DNA of 64,000 bases from positions 1,929,001 through 1,993,000 of the forward strand of contig NC_088305.1 of the NCBI RefSeq assembly GCF_032854445.1, written 5' to 3'. Source of the DNA: Liolophura sinensis (Eukaryota > Mollusca > Polyplacophora > Chitonida > Chitonidae). A program made the position numbers and the translations under genes. Positions 46,809-57,832 of the stretch are shown piece by piece. The notes under the pieces are model-generated. The model was not told the origin of the DNA, made no database searches, and saw only the letters and a program-made list of their open reading frames with translations. Position 1 is the first letter of the stretch. Each line of letters opens with the position of its first letter.

Positions 46809-48240
46809 CCCAGAACAATTTTGCTTAACTGAGCTCGGGTGTCTTTGGGCTTGTCAGTTAAGGGTTTGAGGGTCAGAAGTTTGCGATCCCAAAATTTTCA
46901 TTAATTACATATATAAAAATGAAAACAAAATGGTTGTCCAAAATAATCTGGCAGATTAAGGCCTGTGTGCACCACATGTGTCTCCCTTTTAAAGAGGCCA
47001 GCTGATAAAGCAGTATGCCCTTATTCCACAGCTCTTGTCAAGTGACTGAAGTCTGTATATGTAGAAAAAGTGGAAACCTGTACAGCGCTTGATCCTGCCT
47101 GGCCAGTGTCTGGATCTTTACTCTAGGATAACCAGCCTTTAAAGCTTTCTCTAAGGATGTGAACTAAGAGCTAGACCATGACCTGCCTTCATTGCCAGTT
47201 AATCAGCCCATTGAGGGATTCCTGGGCTGACTTTATACACTGGCTGTTCCAGGCTCTGAGTGCCACCATACCCTCACTGTGGAAGCATCAGAGACACATG
47301 TAGTGTAGCTAGGGGCTTTTCCTTGTGCATTGAACTGAGCCTGTCCTGAACTGTGTGAAGACCCCGTTTCTCCCCTGCTTCACATGCTGCTTGCTGGTGC
47401 CCATTAGCCCGCCTGCCTGTCTTTGTCTGCCAGGGTCACTGACCTGGTTTGCTCTGCACCCTCTGTATGTGGCAGCAGACAGGGAAGTCTGTGACTTGTC
47501 CCTGTGCCAGTGTGTAGTCTAGCCAGTCTCACCCCCTGTCATCTACCTACCTACCTACCTACCTACTCACCAGTATGGAACTTCCCCCCTGAGGTAAGAC
47601 GTACTTCATGTACTTCCTCCCGCTAGCCCACTTATGTAAGATGTACATATACACTGATAAATGAACACACTTTATTGTTACATGTAGGCCGAAGATGCTG
47701 TGACGAGAATGAATGACAGTTTAGAAGATCAGTTTCAGGCCTTGTCTGCTTCATGGTAGCTGTTTTATGAGATTTTAATTTGTAGGCTTAGATGTAAATT
47801 TGATGTTTTTTCAGTTTCAGTTTGGTGTGCAGTACTTAATTTGGGATAGATTTATCTCATAAACTCACAGTTTATGTAATGCCATTTACTTCAAGACTAC
47901 AAACTGTAGATCAAGTAGGTCAAGATATTGCCCCATATGTCACACATGTTTTATGTAACACTTATGTTAGAGTATATAGACAGGTTGGTCAGTACTGGAC
48001 ACTGAAGAACATGTGTGTGTGTGTGTGTTGCACCTATATCTATTGTGTTCAGACAGACTATTGTTGTTGTTGGCATACCCGCACTGGGTGTCAGGAAGTA
48101 TAGGTGAACAGCTTCTGTGTGTGTTCGGCAGCTGTTTTCATGTCACTGGAATGGGAAACAAGCTGGGCTGAATCCACCCGATACAACATTGTAATACATG
48201 TCCATGAGAAACGTGTACAATGTTATATCAGCCATTGCTT
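46809..48240. other. No gene seen; CTAC microsatellite
   Basis: A (CTAC)n run of about 6 units lies at 47541-47566 and a GT run near 48012-48030. A less AT-rich stretch near 47090-47540 has stops in all frames at short intervals. Confidence 0.5.
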
Positions 48241-48560
48241 CGTCAACACTTAACTTGACCTGTTAGACTTGCAGTAATTTACCCATAATTTTATAGAATT
48301 CTTTACCAGTCAACCACTCATTTTGACCAGTTAGACCCGCAGTATATTACCTATAATTTGATAGCCGCATTCTTTACCAGTCAACCACTCAGTTTGATCT
48401 GTTAGACCCGCAGTAAATTACCTATGATTTGATAGAATTCTTTACCAGTCAACCACTCAATTTGATCTGTTAGACCTGCAGTAAATTACCTATGATTTGA
48501 TAGAGTTCTTTACCAGTCAACCACTCAGTTTGATCTGTTAGACCTGCAATAAATTACGTG
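48241..48560. repeat. Minisatellite, 68 bp unit, about 4.5 copies
   Basis: ACCAGTCAACCACTCA recurs at 48305, 48376, 48444 and 48512. Between copies are TTTGATCTGTTAGACCTGCA, GTAAATTACCTATGATTTGA and TAGAATTCTTT. The third and fourth units are nearly identical, and the first is diverged. Confidence 0.95.
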
Positions 48561-48606
48561 TTCATCACATAAAATCTTTTCAGAGTACTGCTGTTATTTT
48601 ATTCTG

Positions 48607-48805
48607 TACATCAACCTTTTCAACCGCCTCTGCGACCAATGTTTTCACACATTCTGATAGGGCTATGAGGTGAACAGAAATAATATGCACAGTTTTATGA
48701 ATTGCGTCTTTAGTGACACAAGCAAATTATTTTAGAGTCATTTTCCTAATAATAGTGTGCATAATTCCACTGAAAAGGTTGAAAAATTTAAGGTTGAAGA
48801 TTGAC
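48607..48805 (-). mobile_element. MITE family B, copy 3
   Basis: ATCAACCTTTTCAACCGCCT at the left and GAAAAGGTTGAAAAATTTAA (then GGTTGAAGATTGAC) at the right form inverted termini. Internal TTGCGTCTTTAGTGACACAA and CATAATTCCACTGAAAAGG are the reverse complement of the blocks in copies 1 and 2. About 199 bp, noncoding. Confidence 0.88.
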
Positions 48806-49051
48806 AGTATGCATGTATAGGCCAGCTTAAATCCTCACGTATATTCAGTACCATATCAGCCACTGGGATCCCCCAGGGCTAGCTATCAGTGTACCATATA
48901 TGCATGGCTTTCCTCAATAGAAAAAATATCCTGGTTGACAGTAAAAGGGCAAGCTGTTCATACACATAAGGCACAGGTGTCCACAATAGATAGGGATGCA
49001 CTGCTAGGACATGCGTAAAACACACTGCGTAGAATATAGACTTCAGATGTT

Positions 49052-49340
49052 ACACGGCAGTGTCTATATGTAGTGGGACAACCCTAAAAGCCCCCTGGGG
49101 AAGGCAGTGTCTCTATGTAGTGAGACAACCCTAAAAGCCCCCTGGGGAAGGCAGTGTCTCTATGTAGTGGGACAACCCTAAAAGCCCCCTGGGGAAGGCA
49201 GTGTCTCTATGTAGTGAGACAACCCTAAAAGCCCCCTGGGGAAGGCAGTGTCTCTATGTAGTGAGACAACCCTAAAAGCCCCCTGGGGAAGACAGTGTCT
49301 ATATGTAGTGAGACAATCCTGAAAGCCCCCTGGGGAAATA
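49052..49340. repeat. Minisatellite, 47 bp unit, 6 copies
   Basis: GGCAGTGTCTCTATGTAGTG followed by AGACAACCCTAAAAGCCCCC and TGGGGAA, exact 47 bp period. Units alternate between GTGAGACAACC and GTGGGACAACC in the first part. A minus-strand 62-codon frame is a by-product. Confidence 0.96.
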
Positions 49341-49435
49341 CATGCATGCTGACAGTCTGTGCTCACAGCTAAAGGTCAGCTGTTGAGTAATAATTGCCTC
49401 TTACAGTGCCCAGTTCATTTCTATAAATAATCTAC

Positions 49436-49544
49436 CCTTTTCCCTTTTCAACTTTTGTGCGTATGAAATAGCAATTTTCATGCCTTCAGAATATGCTTGA
49501 ATAAACACTTTGTAAGCATGAAAAAAGGTTGGAGAATTACAGTA
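49436..49544 (+). mobile_element. MITE family A, copy 9, internally deleted
   Basis: TTTTCAACTTTTGTGCGTAT and GAAATAGCAATTTTCA (left part) join directly to TGCCTTCAGAATATGCTTGA, ATAAACACTTTGTAAGCATG and AAAAAAGGTTGGAGAATTAC. About 110 bp of the middle is missing; such internal deletion is typical of nonautonomous DNA transposons. Confidence 0.88.
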
Positions 49545-49689
49545 TTGAAACATGTCTAAGTTGCTCATTTTGCAGTATTTTGAAAGTTATGTTGATGTGT
49601 AATAGTAAGGCATTTTGATCATAGTTTGTTTGGAAGGTAGGATACCATATCCTAGTTTAAAAAAAAGTCTAAACTGCAGCACTAAAGGT

Positions 49690-49770
49690 AATATTTTGTG
49701 ACATTTATTTGCATCGAAAAATTTGTTTGTGTACGAAATTTAAGCTTATTCACTAGGGTAGTACAGACCA
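49690..49770 (-). mobile_element. MITE family D fragment
   Basis: TTTTGTGACATTTATTTGCA followed by a TACGAAATTTAAGCTTATTC end resembles the termini near 8455 and 18809. Confidence 0.45.
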
Positions 49771-50541
49771 ATGTTTACATGAGGCTTCATGTATGGAGGT
49801 GCCCTTGTTCAATCATTGAGGGAACCAATTCTGCCACAGCCAATCTGCACCGGACTAGCTATAAAGGGCACCTGCATGGGATCTCAAAACCAGTTTTTCT
49901 GCCAATATGTTACTCTGTGGTTTCTTTCAAATCCCTGTATTTTTCATTTAAAGAAGCATGTTAAAGCTTTCCTTATTGACATACCCTCTTTATTTCTCAT
50001 TGGGTTGGATTGGCATGGGGTCAGTTGAGCATTTTTTTTTCTTATGGACTGATATCTGGAGTATTACATTTTTAATGAAAATCTTAGAAAATATCATTTA
50101 CAGAGTACAATGAAATTTTATCAGTTTAATTTTCACATGACCTGGCAACAATGTTTCATTTTTGAACAGCTTTTTTGCTAGTAGCCAGATAGCAGCCCAT
50201 CAACCCTGAAGCACCCAATAAGGTATTTTTAAATTCTTGACTTTAAAAGACTTTTCTTAATTTAAACTTTATCTCAGCCGTGTACTAAGGTCAGGTGTCT
50301 CCTTGTAACAGCCCCGGGTCTCAGTGTTGACACATTTCTAGTGCTCCCTCACTGGATTCTTGTGTGAAAGACACCAGACATGACACCCCACCCAGTCACA
50401 GTATACCAACACTGGAACCACAAATACTTGGTCCGTCAGGTGAGGGTAATCATCAAAAATGTAGCAACATCAAAATTAAAATCTTAAACAGACCTGGAAT
50501 AGATTTATTTATTTGGCAGGCTTCATGCCCTTCTCAAGAAA
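49771..50541. other. No gene seen
   Basis: Short overlapping plus-strand frames (for example 49698-49964 and 49789-50028) are unrecognised; a T run lies near 50030. The stretch ends at the left breakpoint of the large duplication. Confidence 0.45.
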
Positions 50542-50810
50542 TTTTTGCTACCATGATGACATAGCAGTCGAGGAAACTGTAGCGTGAGTAGTACACCCTC
50601 TAAGGGTACCTGATAAACACTCTGCCTTAAAGTCACAACCAAAATAGCGGATTCCGGATTTTAAAAAATGCCACCTCATTGGTTACTGTCCCTGACAGTG
50701 GCAGCAAACCTGACTTGCTTTAACCCTCTGAGTGAGCAAGGTACTACGTAGATTTGAACCAGTTGAGCTGCAGACAAAAGCACAAGAACAATTCACAACA
50801 AACAGGTAAC

Positions 50811-50885
<75 letters not shown>
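50811..50885. repeat. AT microsatellite in duplication copy 1
   Basis: About 75 bp of alternating AT, interrupted once by ATGTAT. A Tyr/Ile minus-strand frame through it is an artefact of the repeat. Confidence 0.97.
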
Positions 50886-50887
<2 letters not shown>

Positions 50888-51165
50888 TAAGCTAGGTCTT
50901 GATCATCTGGTATAGAAATTCTTAAGCTATTATGAAAAAGAGGATCAGGCATGTTTAAGTAATTTCATTTTGATCTGACATGGCCTGAGGTCATTTCACT
51001 CAGCATGTCAGACTTGCTGGCATGAGCCCCAATATTATTAATATTTAGAGCTGCTCATTTTTTGTGTACAGCACATCTTATTCATGTGTGCCCTTGTGTG
51101 TTTTGTGTACAGAACTGAATTATCCTGAAAATAAGTTATAAAATTTGGTTGAGTTACTTGTTTTT

Positions 51166-51228
51166 TTGAGAATGCTGGCTGTCATCGTAGTATGACATAA
51201 AATACCAATCAAAAAAATAAAATAAACT
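51166..51228 (+). mobile_element. SINE family 1 tail fragment (duplication copy 1)
   Basis: GAATGCTGGCTGTCATCGTA, then GTATGACATAAAATACCAAT and CAAAAAAATAAAATAAAC. The AAGTGAAATATTC block is deleted. Confidence 0.75.
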
Positions 51229-51316
51229 AAGTTGAGAGCATGTGGAAAATAGAGCTAGGTGCATTATTGGCTTTTCACACATTATCACCCAAGAACTGTA
51301 ATACTGGAGCATAGAC

Positions 51317-51896
51317 TTAAAGGAGAAGAAAATTTAAATATCAGTCAAATACCATTGAAAATAGTATGCATTTCCTCACAGGTGCATGCCATAAAAAAAT
51401 TCTAATATGTACCTGAAGTTGATAAATTATAAATAAAGTCAGCACCAAAATCTGCTGTGGGCGACTCCATCAGGACTTTTAAGAACTAGTCCTGAAGTCT
51501 TCTGTGTTAGGAGGAGAATTGCCGTAGGAAACCGAAGTGCAGTTCCTACATTTCCGGTAGAACTCTTCTTCCCAGAAGGTAGTGAACAGTGCAGTTCATT
51601 TTCCGCTTGACGATCGGGAAACCGGAATGTTGGAAGTAGGTTCTGAGTTTACATGAACCAGCCGGCAGTTTAAACGACTCACATTGGCTGAGAGGCAACA
51701 CACCCCGAGCATAAATTACAGGGTGTTAAAGGTGGAGGATGCGATGGACTCAAGGATTTATGCCAGTTTTGCCGTTTTCAGGCTTTACATGTACAGCGAG
51801 GAGTAATCACAAAATGCAGCAACCACCACCAGATAGGAAAAAAATGTGCTGTTTTCAACCTATAGTGTCAATTTTTAAAGTTTTCTTCTCCTTTAA
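51317..51896. mobile_element. 580 bp TTAA-flanked MITE (duplication copy 1)
   Basis: TTAA followed by AGGAGAAGAAAATTTAAA at the left mirrors TTTAAAGTTTTCTTCTCCT followed by TTAA at the right. This gives near-perfect terminal inverted repeats of about 18 bp and a TTAA target duplication. TTAA targets are characteristic of piggyBac-type transposition, though some unrelated elements use them too. The only open frame inside (68 codons, 51739-51945) crosses the right terminal repeat into flanking DNA, so it is not a transposase. Confidence 0.82.
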
Positions 51897-52495
51897 GCAA
51901 GACTTTGAGAGTCACGTGGTCCATCTGGCTGAGAAAAGCCAGTAGTGCCCCTTAATTGGATAATAGAAGTGATCAGATATGTTCTACTAACCTTTGACTT
52001 TTTGTAGTCAGAATTCATCTTCAGCTCATCAGCAGCCAAATTGAAGAATCTTCAGTACTAATGTCACCTGTCACCTGAGCTTTTCTTGTGTAACCAAAAT
52101 CACACTTGGCTGGTTGGCACCTGTGAATACAGCTGAGTATAATGCATGCTGGACGACAGAATACATTGTTTTACTGAGGTGACCCTCATCACAGCGATGA
52201 GCCGCAAAATCGTGGAGGTACAGTTTGTTCTGTACAGCTTTATGTTGAGTACTTAACTGGCCTTAATTTACTTGTACTTAAAGCTGACAAATTAGCTGTC
52301 TAGACCATGTCTATATATAGCTCTGTCTCAGTCTGAATCATGCACTAGCCTTTGAACAGTGACATTGCTCCTCATTAGTATGTATAATGGTCAGTTGAAC
52401 CATCTATAGGTATTTAGGTTGTGTAATGTTTTATTGATGTAAACTGTATTGACTAAAGTGTGGTATATAAAAATGCCCTCTCAGAAGCACACGGA

Positions 52496-52675
52496 GGCCT
52501 TAAAGTGGTACTTTTGATGGCAGCGTGTAAGGTTTTCTGGTAAAGTAAGAAACTAATCGAACTTCAGAAAAAACTTGTGAAGGCAGGTCTTATAAAGAGG
52601 ATGAATCAATCAGAATCAAGCAAAAGGTGTCACCTGAAAAATGCAAAACTTTAGCTGAAATCCAGTACATGGGAA
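52496..52675 (+). mobile_element. MITE family C, copy 3 (duplication copy 1)
   Basis: GGCCTTAAAGTGGTACTTTT, GTAAGAAACTAATCGAACTT, AATCAATCAGAATCAAGCAA and the right end AACTTTAGCTGAAATCCAGT align with the copies at 36717 and 57640. The left terminal repeat is lost. Confidence 0.78.
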
Positions 52676-52755
52676 GCCTTTTTACATCGGCCATAGTGGA
52701 AATTCTCAGTTTTCATGTGTCAAATAACGTGCCGTTAAGATTAAGGCCTGAGTAA

Positions 52756-52832
52756 CATGGTTTCAAGAGTAACTGAACTTCCATGTGACATGGTTTCAAG
52801 ATTATCTGAACTTCCATGTGACATGGTTTCAA
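52756..52832. repeat. 33 bp tandem repeat, 2.5 copies (duplication copy 1)
   Basis: ACATGGTTTCAAGAGTAACT followed by GAACTTCCATGTG occurs twice, then ACATGGTTTCAAACG. Confidence 0.9.
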
Positions 52833-53638
52833 ACGTCTTCCCAAACTATAGCCAGGTTTATCTATGCTTTCCTGTTTAAAGCCTCACTCAGCTAATCACG
52901 ATAGGACGATGTAAGGGAAGATACACCATGTACAGTACAGGTTTACAAGCTGGTGAGATCAGTACAAGGCATCTGAGCAGGGAAGTGCTGAAATAACAAA
53001 AAAAGAGAAAACCCAGATAATTTAGAGTGGAGCCAGAAAATAAACAAAGATAATGGAGCGTTCACTCAGTTGTGGAAGTTGGATAATACATGCCCTTGCA
53101 TAGTTGCAGGTAAGAGCCTCCAGCATCTCTACTGGTACGTTATATGTACATGCTATGTTTTCGTACCTGCAGTGTTCTCGGGGCATACATCTGCGTAATT
53201 ACTCCAGTTAGTATTAGTCTGAGTAGTCAGCTGGAAGGCGTAATGGACTGACTGATCATGGAGATGTAAACGTGAAAGTAGATTGTTTACATGGAGTTCA
53301 CAGTATGTGTAGGTGTGGGTTGTTTACATGGAGTTCACTGTATTTGTAGGTGTAGGTGTGGGTGTGGGTTTTTTGCTACCATGATGACATAGCAGTCGAG
53401 GAAACTGTAGCGTGAGTAGTACACCCTCTAAGGGTACCTGATAAACACTCTGCCTTAAAGTCACAACCAAAATAGCGGATTCCGGATTTTAAAAAATGCC
53501 ACCTCATTGGTTACTGTCCCTGACAGTGGCAGCAAACCTGACTTGCTTTAACCCTCTGAGTGAGCAAGGTACTACGTAGATTTGAACCAGTTGAGCTGCA
53601 GACAAAAGCACAAGAACAATTCACAACAAACAGGTAAC

Positions 53639-53723
<85 letters not shown>
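53639..53723. repeat. AT microsatellite in duplication copy 2
   Basis: About 85 bp of AT with the same single ATGTAT interruption as copy 1, but 10 bp longer. Confidence 0.97.
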
Positions 53724-53725
<2 letters not shown>

Positions 53726-54003
53726 TAAGCTAGGTCTTGATCATCTGGTATAGAAATTCTTAAGCTATTATGAAAAAGAGGATCAGGCATGTTTAAGTAA
53801 TTTCATTTTGATCTGACATGGCCTGAGGTCATTTCACTCAGCATGTCAGACTTGCTGGCATGAGCCCCAATATTATTAATATTTAGAGCTGCTCATTTTT
53901 TGTGTACAGCACATCTTATTCATGTGTGCCCTTGTGTGTTTTGTGTACAGAACTGAATTATCCTGAAAATAAGTTATAAAATTTGGTTGAGTTACTTGTT
54001 TTT

Positions 54004-54066
54004 TTGAGAATGCTGGCTGTCATCGTAGTATGACATAAAATACCAATCAAAAAAATAAAATAAACT
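54004..54066 (+). mobile_element. SINE family 1 tail fragment (duplication copy 2)
   Basis: Identical in content to the fragment at 51166-51228, displaced by the duplication. Confidence 0.75.
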
Positions 54067-54154
54067 AAGTTGAGAGCATGTGGAAAATAGAGCTAGGTGC
54101 ATTATTGGCTTTTCACACATTATCACCCAAGAACTGTAATACTGGAGCATAGAC

Positions 54155-54734
54155 TTAAAGGAGAAGAAAATTTAAATATCAGTCAAATACCATTGAAAAT
54201 AGTATGCATTTCCTCACAGGTGCATGCCATAAAAAAATTCTAATATGTACCTGAAGTTGATAAATTATAAATAAAGTCAGCACCAAAATCTGCTGTGGGC
54301 GACTCCATCAGGACTTTTAAGAACTAGTCCTGAAGTCTTCTGTGTTAGGAGGAGAATTGCCGTAGGAAACCGAAGTGCAGTTCCTACATTTCCGGTAGAA
54401 CTCTTCTTCCCAGAAGGTAGTGAACAGTGCAGTTCATTTTCCGCTTGACGATCGGGAAACCGGAATGTTGGAAGTAGGTTCTGAGTTTACATGAACCAGC
54501 CGGCAGTTTAAACGACTCACATTGGCTGAGAGGCAACACACCCCGAGCATAAATTACAGGGTGTTAAAGGTGGAGGATGCGATGGACTCAAGGATTTATG
54601 CCAGTTTTGCCGTTTTCAGGCTTTACATGTACAGCGAGGAGTAATCACAAAATGCAGCAACCACCACCAGATAGGAAAAAAATGTGCTGTTTTCAACCTA
54701 TAGTGTCAATTTTTAAAGTTTTCTTCTCCTTTAA
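54155..54734. mobile_element. 580 bp TTAA-flanked MITE (duplication copy 2)
   Basis: Same element as at 51317-51896. It was carried by the segmental duplication rather than by a second insertion, because flanks and TTAA sites are shared. Confidence 0.82.
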
Positions 54735-55333
54735 GCAAGACTTTGAGAGTCACGTGGTCCATCTGGCTGAGAAAAGCCAGTAGTGCCCCTTAATTGGATA
54801 ATAGAAGTGATCAGATATGTTCTACTAACCTTTGACTTTTTGTAGTCAGAATTCATCTTCAGCTCATCAGCAGCCAAATTGAAGAATCTTCAGTACTAAT
54901 GTCACCTGTCACCTGAGCTTTTCTTGTGTAACCAAAATCACACTTGGCTGGTTGGCACCTGTGAATACAGCTGAGTATAATGCATGCTGGACGACAGAAT
55001 ACATTGTTTTACTGAGGTGACCCTCATCACAGCGATGAGCCGCAAAATCGTGGAGGTACAGTTTGTTCTGTACAGCTTTATGTTGAGTACTTAACTGGCC
55101 TTAATTTACTTGTACTTAAAGCTGACAAATTAGCTGTCTAGACCATGTCTATATATAGCTCTGTCTCAGTCTGAATCATGCACTAGCCTTTGAACAGTGA
55201 CATTGCTCCTCATTAGTATGTATAATGGTCAGTTGAACCATCTATAGGTATTTAGGTTGTGTAATGTTTTATTGATGTAAACTGTATTGACTAAAGTGTG
55301 GTATATAAAAATGCCCTCTCAGAAGCACACGGA

Positions 55334-55513
55334 GGCCTTAAAGTGGTACTTTTGATGGCAGCGTGTAAGGTTTTCTGGTAAAGTAAGAAACTAATCGAAC
55401 TTCAGAAAAAACTTGTGAAGGCAGGTCTTATAAAGAGGATGAATCAATCAGAATCAAGCAAAAGGTGTCACCTGAAAAATGCAAAACTTTAGCTGAAATC
55501 CAGTACATGGGAA
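55334..55513 (+). mobile_element. MITE family C, copy 4 (duplication copy 2)
   Basis: Duplicate of the element at 52496-52675. Confidence 0.78.
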
Positions 55514-55593
55514 GCCTTTTTACATCGGCCATAGTGGAAATTCTCAGTTTTCATGTGTCAAATAACGTGCCGTTAAGATTAAGGCCTGAGTAA

Positions 55594-55670
55594 CATGGTT
55601 TCAAGAGTAACTGAACTTCCATGTGACATGGTTTCAAGATTATCTGAACTTCCATGTGACATGGTTTCAA
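55594..55670. repeat. 33 bp tandem repeat, 2.5 copies (duplication copy 2)
   Basis: Duplicate of the repeat at 52756-52832. Confidence 0.9.
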
Positions 55671-56106
55671 ACGTCTTCCCAAACTATAGCCAGGTTTATC
55701 TATGCTTTCCTGTTTAAAGCCTCACTCAGCTAATCACGATAGGACGATGTAAGGGAAGATACACCATGTACAGTACAGGTTTACAAGCTGGTGAGATCAG
55801 TACAAGGCATCTGAGCAGGGAAGTGCTGAAATAACAAAAAAAGAGAAAACCCAGATAATTTAGAGTGGAGCCAGAAAATAAACAAAGATAATGGAGCGTT
55901 CACTCAGTTGTGGAAGTTGGATAATACATGCCCTTGCATAGTTGCAGGTAAGAGCCTCCAGCATCTCTACTGGTACGTTATATGTACATGCTATGTTTTC
56001 GTACCTGCAGTGTTCTCGGGGCATACATCTGCGTAATTACTCCAGTTAGTATTAGTCTGAGTAGTCAGCTGGAAGGCGTAATGGACTGACTGATCATGGA
56101 GATGTA

Positions 56107-56885
56107 AACGTGAAAGTAGATTGTTTACATGGAGTTCACAGTATGTGTAGGTGTGGGTTGTTTACATGGAGTTCACTGTATTTGTAGGTGTAGGTGTGGG
56201 TTGTTTTGCAGGAAGTTCACAGTATGTGTAAGTGCAAGTGTGGATTGTTCACAGGTGTAGGGGTAAGTGTGGGTTGTTCACAGTAGGTGCAGATGTACAT
56301 GTAAATGAGGGTTGTTCACAGTAGGTGTAGATGTACATGTAAATGAGGGTTGTTCACAGTAGGTGCAGATGTAAGTGTGGCTTGTTCATGTAGATGGTGG
56401 AGATGTACATGTAAGTGTGGGTTCTTCACTGGAGGTGTAAATCTAGGTGTGGGTTCTTCACAGGATGTGTGGATCTAGTTGTGGGTTGTTCACAGATGGT
56501 GCAGGTGTAAGTGTGGGATTTTCATATAGTGTAGATATACATGCAAGTGTAGGTTGTTCACATGAGGTGTTAGTGTGGGTTGTTCACAGGAGGTACACAT
56601 GTAAGCGTAGGTTGTTCACAGGAGGTGTAAGCGTGAGTTGTTCACAGGAGGTACAGATGTAAGCGTAGGTTGTTCACAGGAGGTGTAAGTGTGGGTTGTT
56701 CACAGGAGGTACAGATGTAAGCGTAGGTTGTTCACAGGAGGTGTAAGCGTGAGTTGTTCACAGGAGGTACAGATGTAAGCGTAGGTTGTTCACAGGAGGT
56801 GTAAGCGTAGGTTGTTCACAGGAAGTGTAAGTGTGGGTTGTTCATACAGTTTGTGTAATGTACATGGAAGTGTGGGTTATTTGCT
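56107..56885. repeat. Degenerate minisatellite, unit about 25 bp, about 28 copies
   Basis: GTGTGGGTTGTTCACAGGAG followed by GTGTAA is repeated with strong length and sequence variation: GTACAGATGTAAGCG-containing units near 56590-56770, and longer AGATGTACATGTAAATGAGG units earlier. Between 56590 and 56800 a two-unit block of about 50-55 bp is repeated several times, a local higher-order repeat. The array overlaps the right end of the 2.83 kb duplication. A 71-codon plus-strand frame (56447-56662) is a by-product. Confidence 0.93.
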
Positions 56886-57538
56886 GATGGTGTAGTTGTA
56901 CATTGTAACTTGTGCTTTAAGCTCACAAAAATATCAATGCTATTGGTGTGTAGTAAATAATTGATTGGCAGGGAAAAGTCTGAAGGTTGGACTTAACAAC
57001 CAATCAGCATATACATGATCTGTCTGCCCCGCGGCCTTCGTACACGTACTTGTGTGTCTGTAGTCTATATCCTCAACATAGCCAAGTGTTGGATTCTATC
57101 CTACCTGTGCTAACACAGACTTTGTAGCTCGTTACTGTGTATGCACTTTGTAATACGTCTGCTTTTACCTGAATGGTGAAGGTAGTTTTTTGATGACTAA
57201 TGATGATGGGCTCAGGTAAGGGTCATATTAGATGTAATGCTGATCATGTGCACAGTTTTTATAATAATTTTTCTTCCTCGTTAGCTTATTCTTCTGGCTG
57301 ATGACATTGTTTCATTATATTGGCTGTATTAGAACTGTGTATATGTATACATATATATCAGATGAGTATGGACGAATGCCGACAAGTGTGCTGCCTGACC
57401 AAACATTACAACTGTAAGATTTGCTTAAAGCTTATAGATCTTTTCCTGTTGTATCCTCAGACAAAATTATTTTAATTACATGTAGTAGATCTTAAGTCAG
57501 ACATGGTAAGCTTCAGTAAGGAAGAAGTTTATACTGCC
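56886..57538. other. No gene seen
   Basis: CTCAGGTAAGGG near 57211 resembles a splice donor but no acceptor gives an open exon. A short TATATGTATACATATATAT tract lies near 57336-57358. Confidence 0.4.
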
Positions 57539-57539
57539 C

Positions 57540-57632
57540 AGTTTCCTGCCACCATAATGCTGGTTTCCATCGTATAAGTGAAATATTCTTGAGTACAGCA
57601 TAAAACACCAATCAAATACATATGAATAAGTA
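57540..57632 (+). mobile_element. SINE family 1, 3' part
   Basis: TTTCCTGCCACCATAATGCT, CATCGTATAAGTGAAATATT, CTTGAGTACAGCATAAAACA and CCAATCAAATACATATGAAT. The head is missing. Confidence 0.85.
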
Positions 57633-57639
57633 GAAGCAA

Positions 57640-57832
57640 ATGAAGAACTTTAAAATGATAATTTTGATGAAAAACTTAAGTGTTTTTTTTGGTAAGAAAT
57701 TGATCAAACTTCACAAAAACCACTTCAGGTGACCTGATAAGGTAGACATGGTAGATGATCAAATTAGTCAGAATCAAACAAAATGTGTCAGGTGTCAAAT
57801 GCTGAACTTTGGGTGAAATACAGTGTATTCAT
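57640..57832 (+). mobile_element. MITE family C, copy 5
   Basis: GTAAGAAATTGATCAAACTT, CACAAAAACCACTTCAGGTG, AATTAGTCAGAATCAAACAA and right end CTTTGGGTGAAATACAGTGT. It lies 8 bp after the SINE tail. The left end is weak. Confidence 0.78.

Larger units (their letters stand above)
50542..53364. repeat. Large direct tandem duplication, copy 1 (2.82 kb)
   Basis: From TTTTTGCTACCATGATGACA at 50542 the sequence matches, position by position as far as I compared, the sequence starting at 53370. The offset is 2828 bp before the AT microsatellite and 2838 bp after it. The segment holds an AT microsatellite, a SINE family 1 tail fragment, a TTAA-flanked MITE, a family C MITE and small tandem repeats. 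It holds no supported gene. Confidence 0.97.
53370..56200. repeat. Large direct tandem duplication, copy 2 (2.83 kb)
   Basis: Second copy of 50542-53364, adjoining it head to tail. I saw no substitutions in the stretches compared. Differences are 10 extra bases in the AT microsatellite and a few bases at the boundary, where copy 1 ends with an extra GGTGTGGGT. Near-identity implies either a very recent duplication or an assembly artefact such as two haplotypes joined in tandem. Confidence 0.97.

Noticed and set aside
52190-52225. Possible micro-exon: an acceptor-like CCCTCATCACAG, then ATGAGCCGCAAAATCGTGGAG and a donor-like GTACAG.
   Set aside because: It gives only seven codons and no recognisable continuation; such signals are common by chance. 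Its duplicate at 55028 follows from the segmental duplication.
51739-54783. The same 68-codon frame occurring twice (51739-51945 and 54577-54783), which might suggest a duplicated gene.
   Set aside because: It was copied with the 2.83 kb duplication and crosses the terminal repeat of a MITE, so identity is not evidence of selection.
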